The notes under the pieces were generated by a model. That model saw nothing but the letters and a program-made list of their open reading frames with translations, was not told the origin of the DNA and searched no databases. The position numbers and the translations under genes are program-made. This document shows positions 33,609 to 43,299 of a stretch of DNA of 64,000 nucleotides, piece after piece. The number at the start of each line of letters is the position of its first letter. Position 1 is the stretch's first letter. The DNA is taken from positions 1,302,001 through 1,366,000 of the forward strand of contig JAJTUP010000013.1 of NCBI GenBank assembly GCA_021399435.1, read 5' to 3'. The DNA comes from Diaporthe sp. PMI_573. Lineage: Eukaryota; Ascomycota; Sordariomycetes; Diaporthales; Diaporthaceae.

Positions 33609-36600
33609 GAGGTGTGTATGACATGACGCGTTCTTAGAGGATGATAATGCGCGACCATCGTGCTGTTTCCTTCTTTTGTTAAGCGAGGAGTTCTTGGAAT
33701 GGCCTCGAAGATGAGCGGATGAAAATGCGGCAGGTTTTGATGGGCTAATCATGAGGATTATATTGTGGCATATCATGAAGATTTTTAGTGTATTTGTTTC
33801 AAGCGTTCTGCTTTGGGGCTTGCTCGTGCGTCATACTTTGATACCATTCCAGACCATGTAAAATACCTAGGTAGTCATGTTTCTTACGTACACTTTGAAC
33901 GTTACACTGTTTGGCATTGCGTGCTCTCAGCCCGAGGAGGCTTGAGCTTTTACGACGACAGACTTTGTGCTGTGGCATGTTGATTCATTGTGTTCACGAT
34001 CTGAAATCCGGGAGATGGTAATGGGAAGGTCGGTGAAGTCGCGAATACAAAAGCATTGGAATTTTACTGGCTTGCGTGCTTTATTAATGTTTTCAAAAAG
34101 AAAAAATCTGGCTAACAGTGTCTGGGTCTAGTGCAGATCCGCCGAATCTGGAATTGATGGTGCACCGTTCGTGAAAATCCCGAGATTGCTATTTGAGACC
34201 TCTTGTCCATGGCCTGCATCCCATCAAACTCGGCGCCACAAGAAGTCTCCCAGGCAGTCGGCACATGGAACAGGGATCCCACGACAAGCCTAGGCCAGTC
34301 AAAGTTGGGCGCCGTCTGACAGCGGACCGTACCGGAGCTCCACATGTTCTGTCCAAAAGTCAGCTGCATATTTGCAAGAAGACTTGAAAACACGGTACCA
34401 CTCGACTTTTCAGAGACACTCATGGCCAGCAGCTGAAATCCCGCTGATATCGGAAGTGGTCAGCACGTTCCTGCTGGGTCATTACTCTCTTGGGCTGTTT
34501 CGATCCCGCACCACCCTCACTAACACGTGCTGTTCCGGTTATTTCGGTCCCCATGGTAGCTGTAACGCTCAAGCTGGCCGGGCAGGCATGATTATCACCG
34601 GCTGCGGCTCCGAACTGAGAAGCTTGGCTTCCCATAGACCCGTGCTGGCTGTTCCGTCCAATGACATGACTAAAATGATATTCGCTTAGACCAGAGCACC
34701 TGAGGGTAAAATAGGGAGCAGAACAAGATTCTTGATGATTGACCTGGCCGGGAGAGTTGCTTGCAGAAATACGACGAAATGAATGAAACAAAGTCCACGT
34801 CACGGCAAGTCTCCCATGGAAGAGGCCGAGAAGAGTCTTCGATATTGTGGTGATGAATACATAAAGTGTTTGGCCGAGGAGTGTAGATATGCTTCTCACC
34901 GTAAGATAGAGTGACAGAAGCATGAACTGCAGAAGGAGCATTATGGCAATACAACGAAACAGAGAAACTAGAGAGGCCGTATAACTTACCCTGCTGCAGT
35001 TGAAGTGTGGTTGCCATTCTTTGACATGATGTCTGTGGAGCTGATCTCAGGGGGCATATTCTTTTCACTGGAATACGTATGTTTGGATATATGAATTGTT
35101 TATGATATCTGTTGCACAGAAAATAGGGGCTCAAGAACCGAGGTATGAATTGCCTGGAGAAGAATTTGTTCGACGTGGAGGAAATCAGAACATCAGATCC
35201 ATATGGAACGGATGAGCGAGACGAAAGAATCAGAACTTCGACGTATATATAGGGAACCCATTACTGCGTAGAGCAAAACGAGGCAGAGCAACAACGCGCT
35301 TCTCAGCCTGCTCGAATTGGACCCCTGCTTGCTGCAACAGGCTGGGCCTCCTACGTGTCTGTACAGTCCAGTACGGATGCCCAGCCATTTGCCTCACTTG
35401 ACTATTTTCCACGAGGTATGGATGGTACCGGGTCGTGATGGATCGGATAGTATTCAATCGGTCAGAGGAAGTTGAACGCTAAAGGTGCAGGTGTGTGTGT
35501 CCACTGGCCCATGGTGTCCACGGATCTTTGGCATGCATGAGTCTACCTCAGCCTAAACCGTTTCGGGGGCCCCGCTCTGCATCTAATGTACCCAGAGACA
35601 CCGGAGTCTGTCCCAGTAATAGTACCAGGGACTGTACCGGTCCCGGTACTCAAGCAAGGAGCAAGGAACGAAGGGGAAGGGGCAAGGAGGAGCAGGAGCA
35701 AACAAGCAAGCAGAGAGACGGCTCTCGCTCCAACGCACGCACATACAGATACAGAGAGCAAGAACATTAAAATGAGTGAGACCTCGTCATCTTACCGTAA
35801 AGTATGTGACATGTATCCTAGACGCACTCCCCCGTTCATGCGATGCCTTCCATTTGCTTACTGCTACTGCATGTACGTGCCCGCGCTATGGGGTAAGCGA
35901 GTACATAGATGGAGTCGAAGAGTGCAGTTTCTATAATTGGGGTCATACATACCTACGTACATCCGTCCATACTGACCGTCCTTTCATTGCACCGCCTGCT
36001 TTCTTTCCTATTACAAAGCCTCTCACCCTGCTCAGCCGTTGCAGTCCCCACACGGAGGCTCCACCGCTTGCTTTGCTTCCCGGTGAGTGATAGGACAGGG
36101 CGTAAGCGGCCATTGCAAAGGCTTGCGTATCTTTATCATGGCATTACCTGCATAGCTGGGTGCACATCTGCACTTATTGCGCACGCACGTCTTGCAGCCT
36201 GCCCACTCGGCCGAGTCCTGCTTTCGACTCTTGTAGCCGGACCGGGCTTCGGAATCAGGCCGGATCAAAGTCCGCTTTCCTAGGCATACACTCCGAGTCC
36301 TCGCCTGGACCTCATCCTCATACCTTAGATCGCTGGATGGGTCGATCTGTATCTCCCTCGAAAAGTTCTTTCGCAGCAGTCGTCGCAATGAACCTGGTCT
36401 CTTTGGAAGCATCCTCGCACAAGCTTTCAGATTGGACAACGCAATGCAAAGTCTTCGGGTGAACAAAACGCAAACAAACTGCTGATAGCGAAGGCCGGAC
36501 CGCCAAAGAACCTAGGTATGGTTGTGATGACGAAGGCACTGACACTGAGTCTCAATTCCCACAAACTTCTATTGAGCTTTAGCAATACTTTTCCATTGTA

Positions 36601-37106
36601 TTTGAGCAACGCTTCCGCGAATTACAAGTGAAAGTTTGATTGCTATTCTGCTGTCTTTGAAGTGGAAGGCACTATAGATCAGGAATGGCTGTTGTCTTCC
36701 AAACTGTCACGATCACCCATATGTTTCGTTTCCCCTGTATTATCGGCTGATTAATAGCCAGCCAGGTAATTTAAAATCCCAGTTCAATGTACAAACCTTT
36801 TAGGAGGGTACTAACGCGAGTAAAGGGTCTTCATGCACAAAGATTGTTCAGAATGAAGTAACTTAAGCCTCAGCTGTTATGCAAAGATCGAAATGATATT
36901 CCATAAGGGATTGAATGTAGATCAGGTGATGTATTGATTAACTGAATGAATGAAATCTCAAGCTTGAAAGCAACCTCGAGAATGTATCTCGTTACATGAA
37001 TGTTCGATTAGATTTTGAAACTTCCTTTCGTATCAGATGTTCAAAAACAGTGAGCCCTGCCACAATACCAGCATACCCTTACATTTTCGCAGGTGGTTCC
37101 GAGTCG
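33609..37106. other. Long intergenic region, no recognised gene
   Basis: 3.5 kb between NTA1 and the glycosidase. A minus-strand frame at 34,941-34,420 (173 codons; an internal ATG at 34,635 begins MGSQASQFGAAAGDNHACP) and another at 34,423-34,112 are open but match no family I know; they could be exons of one lineage-specific gene. The segment at 35,590-35,660 has repeated GTCCC/GTACC steps. Remaining frames look like chance. Confidence 0.4.
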
Positions 37107-38765
37107 TTAACTTCTACCAGAGAACTCGAAGGCGAAAGCTGTAGCGTTCGTCGGAGGTGTTACCGTAATTACAAGCTGATAAAGGCACAATTAGTCTCTG
37201 ATGTTGGAAATTGTTCAAACGAATCCAGCAGGTTTCAGTCTTTCGCAAGAACTCACATTGTCAGAAGAGTATTGGAACTCAACGAGGCCCAGATCAATTG
37301 GTGAGCCAACCTCAGCTTTCTTCCCCGCCCAATCGAAGCGGTAACTTCGAACTTCGATTCTACCATCGGCTGGAAGGCCGAGGTGGCTCATTCCAGATAT
37401 GCCAATCTCATAGGTACTTTGAACTTCCCTCGTGCCAGCAATGATCTTGACATCTTTTCCGCTGACGGTGGCAAAAATGTCGAACTTGATGTCAGCTGAA
37501 GCCGCCGTCGCCAAACGGCCGCCGTCCATCTGAGCGTAATAGTTGTAGAGCTGCCACTCCCCGTTGGCGCTGTAAGTCTCATCTGCGTTCTGGAAGAGCA
37601 GGTCGGCCATGAAGTTGTGAAGATCCGAACCGCTACCCCAGTTGGCTCGGAGCCCGCGGAGATTATGACGCTCCAGCTGCGCCAGATAAAAGGCTGAGGC
37701 ACCAGGGTTTTGTTCACTTGGCCAAGCATATTCGTTGAGGTCAATTGGCCTCTCTGGAAGGTTATAGCGATTGCGAATGGTGTTGAAGTCAGGGACGACC
37801 CCGTCTGGCTCACGCTGCCACTCCCCGATCTGGTGCCAGGAGTATATGTCTGGGACAATGTCGTTGGCCGCAACAGTATCCATCCAAGCACTCCACGTGG
37901 TGAGATCGAGAGAAGGAGCATTGGCTGCGGAGGGGCCGCTGATCAGGGTACCCGGAAGTTCGGCCCTCGAATAATTTCAGTAGAAGTTGTCACCAATTAG
38001 GCATAAGGAAAACCGACCTAATGAATCTGTGAGCTCTCACATAATATTCAAGATATTGATCCCACGTGCGATTCCAGAAGCTTGTGAGATCTGGCTCGTT
38101 CCAAAGATCAACCACAAGCCCTTCAAGCATGTCGTTATCTTTCAGGTCGTTGACAAGTTGCCCGAAAAAAACCTCCATTTCCGTCCAATTCCCGTTGTCC
38201 CCGGGGAATTTGGATTCGGAACTCTGACCTCCATCGGCGCCCCAAAGATCGTGAGGGAGAAGGATAAAATACCCTCCGTACTTGCGGGTAGTCCGATAGT
38301 TAGAAAGGGTTGAGTTGAAACGCCCAATATACTCATTGTATCCGCCGCCAGCCCAGCCCAATGCTGGGATCTGGGCTCCTCCAGCGCGCGACGCGTGGAA
38401 CTTGATGTTTGTCAAAGTTGTCGGGGATTGAGGTGTCAACGTCTGTGCCGTTGTCAGGCCTTCAGTGTTTGGTCAGCTGAAGTTTTTCAAGATTCTCTAA
38501 GAAAAAGAAAGGAGAACAAAGAGCGGCCGTATTCTCGAACGAGTCAACTGGTGTGCCGAAGGAGTCTTTACTCGCAGGAAGGAAGGACCATCCATCGAAC
38601 TACTTGCCATCCATAAATGAAACCAGACCCAAGGAAGCTGGCCTGGCCGGTGGAGGATGTGAGATCCACAGTAGCTCTACCAGATGAAGATTGTCGGGTG
38701 GTCAGGCCTTTGGCGGAGCTGATATAGACAGCCAAAGTGGTAGAAAGGATTTGGCTTGGAGACAT
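37107..38765 (-). pseudogene. Secreted GH39-like glycoside hydrolase, single frameshift
   Basis: Exons 38765-38608, 38459-38018, 37965-37257 and 37175-37107. The N-terminus has a signal peptide (MSPSQILSTTLAVYISSAKG). Intron 1 (38607-38460) is GC-AG with the strong donor GCAAGT and a CTGACC branch. Joined, it reads FIYGWPDNGTD, and a GT donor three bases downstream does not keep a frame. Introns 2 (38017-37966) and 3 (37256-37176) are GT-AG. Likely acid/base Glu is in WNEPDL and the nucleophile in DLNEYAWPSE, the clan GH-A arrangement; the C-terminus ends NATAFAFEFSGRS. Within exon 2, near 38,411-38,416, the frame must slip (IPDNF in one frame, TNIKFHASRAGG in the next), as if two bases were lost. 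It may be a recent pseudogene or a sequence error. The sugar substrate is unknown; GH39 includes xylosidases. Confidence 0.78.
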
Positions 38766-39611
38766 GTTGGCGAAAATGTCGCGAGATGATTTCAGACTGA
38801 AGGCTTTCGATGAGAACGCGTTGCAGGATCAACATTTGAAAAGGATACTTGTATCATCTGGCGCAGTTCAACGATGCCTTATATAAGTTTCCAGGGAATC
38901 ATGTCTATTTAGTAGTCTCGATGTAGTGCTATGTTGAACAACATTGCCATGACGGGGCTATTTATCCGGAGCTTATTTGGCTTACACACGGAGGTAAACG
39001 ACTGTGTTGACTTCCTTAGGTAACGAGTTCTTCGATTTTATGCATCTGAGGCTGAAACGGTATGTAAGTGTCTTTCTTCAAGTTGTCGACTTTCTGCTAT
39101 GCTGAGGAGATGTTGCACGACCTGTCATACGTAATTACCCGGCCAATTTCCTTGGCGACTCTTCAGTCATTCGCTTCCCAGGCCAAGGCTGAAAGAATTC
39201 GACCATCGGGACGCGGGGAAGCCTGCCCATCACTGTTACCTTGACTAGGATGTCACACGCACAGTGGCCAGCCTTGACCTACCATATGCGTGCGCTTCAA
39301 GGCTTCAACGCGCTGTCTAAATGATTGGTGCGTCTATCCGCCAATTCAACCGGCGCATACTGCAAGCGGTGTTCCCGAACCATTCGGGGAAAGCCGTCTT
39401 TTGAAATTGGGGATAAGCAAATCCAGGATGCGACTCCAACAATGGCACGTTACTATGCAATATCGATACGGTCGTAACATTCTGAGAGCCGATCAATGCT
39501 GTGGTTATAGATACACTGTTGGTCCAACCGCCAGCTTGCTCATCGTTCTTTCTCGTGTGCCTCCAAACGAGCACTCGAATTTCCCCTATTTGCCATAGGA
39601 ATATCGCCACG
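38766..39611. promoter_or_regulatory. Shared divergent promoter of glycosidase and sugar porter
   Basis: 846 bp between the two start codons. A TATA box for the glycosidase lies at 38,879-38,886 (TTATATAA), about 115 bp upstream of its ATG. The arrangement suggests co-regulation of hydrolysis and uptake. No transcription-factor site was assigned. Confidence 0.55.
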
Positions 39612-41264
39612 ATGGCGAGTATAACCCAGAATGAGACGCTCGGCATAAACGGTGTCGAAGATGTTGTCATTGGGCAGTACGAACTCAAAGACTTGGCTAT
39701 GGCCAAGCAGGCGGCAGAAGAAGAGCATAAGCTCGGGTTATTGGAAGCGATCGGGCGATACCCCAAAGCCGTGCTCTGGTCCATGCTTGTGTCGACGTCC
39801 ATTATCATGGAGGGCTACGACATTGTCCTGATCTCATCCTTCTTTGCGCAACCAACCTTCAACACTCATTACGGCGAGTACATTGCCAGCGCGGGGTCCT
39901 ACCAAATCACGGCCTCGTGGCAAAATGGCTTAGCCAATGCCGTGAGCATCGGGACCATTATTGGCGCCTTCGCGAACGGCTACTTCACTCATCGGTTCGG
40001 TTACCTGAATGTCCTTCTGGCATCACTCGTTGCCATATGCGGATTCATCTTCATCTCTTTCTTCTCGACGAGCCTGCCCGTCCTTCTGGCGGGCCAATTC
40101 CTTTGTGGCGTTCCCTGGGGCGTTTTTGCGACGACAGCCCCCGCATACGCCTCCGAGGTGTGTCCCATGGTGCTGCGTGGCTACCTGACCGTTTATGTGA
40201 ACTTGTGCTGGGCCCTTGGCCAGCTTATCTCGGCGGGCGTGCAGGCGGGCTTCTCGGGTAATACTTCACAATGGTCGTACCGACTGCCATTTGCGATTCA
40301 GTGGGCATGGCCGATCCCGCTTTTCGCTATCCTATGGTTTGCGCCCGAGTCTCCCTGGCATTTCGTCCGGCTGGGCAAGTATGAACAGGCAGAAAAGTCT
40401 GTTCTTCGCTTAGGTTCTGCCTCTCAAGGCATGCAGACCAAACAGACAGTTGCCATGATGATTCATACCAACGAAATTGAGTCACAAATGGACGAAGGGA
40501 CATCATACCTCGACTGCTTCCGCGGAGTGGACCTGCGGAGAACTGAGATCGCCTGCTTGGCCTTCGCCGCGCAGCCATTTTGCGGGTCTGCGATGGGTGG
40601 CACGCCTACCTACTTCTTCGTTCAAGCCGGGTTGCCGACTTCCATCTCCTTCCGGATGTCAGTCGCAGGTCTGGGCATTGCGTCCATTGGCACGGTCGCG
40701 TCATGGCTCCTTCTACATCGATTCGGTCGTCGTACTCTGTACCTTTGGGGTCTGGGAGGGCTGAGCCTTATACTTCTGGTCGTTGGTTCTATCAGTGCTG
40801 CTGCCCCCGATTCCGACGGTGCAAACTACGCTCAAGCCGGTATGATGTTAGGTTGGCTCGGTGTTTACTACCTGACCGTCGGCCCCATCTGCTACGCCAT
40901 CATATCCGAGATCTCGTCTACGCGCCTGCGCAACAAGAGTGTCTGTCTGAGCCGGATCGCGTACTACATGGCGCAGATCATCTGCAACGTTATTAACCCC
41001 TACATGCTGAATCCAACTGCTGGAGATTGGCGCGGCAAGACTGGGTTCTTTTGGGGTGGTTGCGCTTTTATGTTTTTCCTATGGACGTTTTTCCGGCTAC
41101 CTGAGACGAAGGACAAGACTTTCGAAGAGTTGGACATTCTCTTTGCGCACGGCATCAAAGCGTCGAAGTTTGCCTCTTACAAAGTTGACGCTTACGCGGA
41201 GGGCCATGAAGAGGTTTTGAGAGAAGAAAATAGGTCTACCAAAGGGCCACAATTCTCGCACTGA
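39612..41264 (+). CDS. MFS sugar porter, maltose/alpha-glucoside permease-like
   Basis: Intronless, 550 residues from the ATG at 39,612 (MASITQNETLGINGVEDV). An in-frame ATG at 39,501 would add a 37-residue non-conserved leader. Sugar-porter hallmarks are present: SIIMEGYDIVLISSFF in helix 1, PESPWHFVRLGKYEQAEK after helix 6, LLLHRFGRRTLYL between helices 8 and 9, and LPETKDKTFEELDILF after helix 12. The N-terminal GYD motif and overall spacing resemble fungal alpha-glucoside:H+ symporters of the MAL type. It sits in the plasma membrane and imports sugar with protons. It faces the secreted glycosidase across a shared promoter, which suggests it imports that enzyme's products; the actual sugar cannot be read from the sequence. 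Confidence 0.92.
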   Translation: MASITQNETLGINGVEDVVIGQYELKDLAMAKQAAEEEHKLGLLEAIGRYPKAVLWSMLVSTSIIMEGYDIVLISSFFAQPTFNTHYGEYIASAGSYQITASWQNGLANAVSIGTIIGAFANGYFTHRFGYLNVLLASLVAICGFIFISFFSTSLPVLLAGQFLCGVPWGVFATTAPAYASEVCPMVLRGYLTVYVNLCWALGQLISAGVQAGFSGNTSQWSYRLPFAIQWAWPIPLFAILWFAPESPWHFVRLGKYEQAEKSVLRLGSASQGMQTKQTVAMMIHTNEIESQMDEGTSYLDCFRGVDLRRTEIACLAFAAQPFCGSAMGGTPTYFFVQAGLPTSISFRMSVAGLGIASIGTVASWLLLHRFGRRTLYLWGLGGLSLILLVVGSISAAAPDSDGANYAQAGMMLGWLGVYYLTVGPICYAIISEISSTRLRNKSVCLSRIAYYMAQIICNVINPYMLNPTAGDWRGKTGFFWGGCAFMFFLWTFFRLPETKDKTFEELDILFAHGIKASKFASYKVDAYAEGHEEVLREENRSTKGPQFSH

Positions 41265-43299
41265 TTCTTTGGTCCCTTGCATGAATTAGTTTGGAACTAA
41301 GACGGCCATTTCCGAAGTCTTTTGTATTTAATCTCGACCGAGCCATTATACGCTCAATTATGGCACGTGGGAATGGCATTTGCAAGTTGAATGTGGTGCT
41401 TACATGTAGCTATAGCAAGCTCATAGTACGTACCGCTCCTACATCATGTAACTCATCTCTGCTTTCGAAATAAAATTTAATGTATTTATCACCCCTCCAC
41501 CTACACAAAATGAGAAAGATCAATAACATGAAGCGCTTCAGTATTTTAAAGACTGGTAAGGCTATAATAAGTATACCTTTATCTGCTGTCCAGGTCTTTA
41601 CCAAACACAGCGCCCTCTCAGCGATTCTCAAGCGATATCCAGCAACCTGACGAATGACAAGGATGAAATTGGAAAATACAAGGCACGGCACGGTCAACCT
41701 GATTGGGAAACTAAACATACATTAAGAAACAAGTCTGAGGTCGGGCGATGCCAGTGGCTCTTCCATTACAAAATGCAAAAAAGTAACAACATACAGCACC
41801 GGGTATTCGCTAGTCGTCACCGACCTAACTACTAATCCAGCGGTTAGAAATCCTAGATGTGTTTGAAGAAGTACCGCAGTTTCCTGAGGATGTTGTCGTC
41901 AGGTTCATGATGCTGATTTCAGAGTGTTGAGGAGGATACAAACGGAGTGATGCGCACCGGTTCATAACCGTTTGGTGCACGCGATAGCTGACCCTGGCCA
42001 ACACCCTAGCGTATGCGGCCTTCATTATGGCTGAGTCTAGGAACACGCCTACGCTAGCTCAGGGAGGGTTACACTGGGTTGTTGGGGTCTTATCCCTGAT
42101 CCTTGATGGCCCAAATTTCATTCTCCAAATGTTCAATGTTAATTTTCATCCTCGTCATCCTAGGAGCGCAACCTGCAACCCCCGCCTGCACCTTATATCA
42201 CCAAGAAAGCCTAGACGCTTATCCACCTTCTTTCCCTTAGCCAATAGTGCCACAGTATCTAGTTGATTGGCATGTTATCGTGTTGGTTCAGCGCTCAACC
42301 CATGTGCAACGTGAAGGAGCCTGCCAACATGCAAGTGTTTCTTCACAGCACTGTGAACGCTGTGTGGAGGAAGTGTCGCGTATGACACGTCCCTCGGAGT
42401 CAGCCCGAGTACAAGTAGGCGACGATGTCCCTCAAGGCGCAGGCAACCATCTTCGCCTTGCAATTCCTTTACACATAACGATTCTTCCTGCAGTTCTATT
42501 GAGAATTTCCCCGTCGCCAGCACAGGTCATCACTTGTTGAATATCCCTCTCAAAATATGTTGACTGTCCCCTCCACCACTATCGGCCTCGCTAGCTCTGC
42601 TTGCCCGTCCTTGGAAATAGATTATACTTTGCCGGGAAATTACCTGCCAGTTTAACAGTACAGGGTGGAACAACTTGCAGTCTTCCGTAATAAACATGCC
42701 AAACCTTGTCTGGACGAGTACAGTAAAAGGGTTATTCTAAAGACCGCTGCAGCATGCTGGCGCGTAATAAAAGAGTGTGTAGAGTTAGTTATCCCAGTTC
42801 TTTTCAACATAAACACTATAAGCTTAATATTAATATGTTCCTGCTAACTGGGCTTTTTTTGTACAGTTTTTTCGAGAGGACGGCACATATTAATTACAAG
42901 TAAATCTGGTATAGCCTCTGTGTTAACGATACGGTTGCCGTGCAGCATTGCCAGGATTTCCTCAAAGATTATATCTTAAATGCTAAAAGGCGCGTAGTAT
43001 TTACTGGAAAATATATGGACAAAGAGGAAGTATGTTCTATTATATCTGCCAGAACCCTCCTTCTGTTCTGAGACGCCCTTGTTGGCGAGGCAAACTCTAC
43101 AATCTTGCAGGAGAAGAGAGATAAAGACCCCGGGAATAGGTCTAAGTGGGTGCTTATTAATTTCGGTAAGAAGCCTACTTCTAGGTACGCCGGTCCAGTA
43201 TCTAGGATACGCAAGGTGAGTATTTAGATGAGCAACTTGACACTGTTGGAATGTCTGCTGACATAGGTATAGTGGATCCAGGACACTCTAGCTCCTAAC
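41265..43299. other. Transition zone between gene-bearing DNA and decayed element
   Basis: About 2 kb with no intact gene. A plus-strand frame at 42,665-42,847 (MEQLAVFRNKHAKPCLDEYS) and a frame near 42,985-43,200 (KRRVVFTGKYMDKEEV) may be N-terminal scraps of the DUF3435 relic. If the decayed region is a Starship, its outer boundary should lie here; none was identified with certainty. Confidence 0.4.

Noticed and set aside
41786..41800. A TTAC(N7)A match (TTACAAAATGCA) as the Starship target or boundary motif
   Set aside because: This pattern is expected often by chance and no matching right end is in the window.
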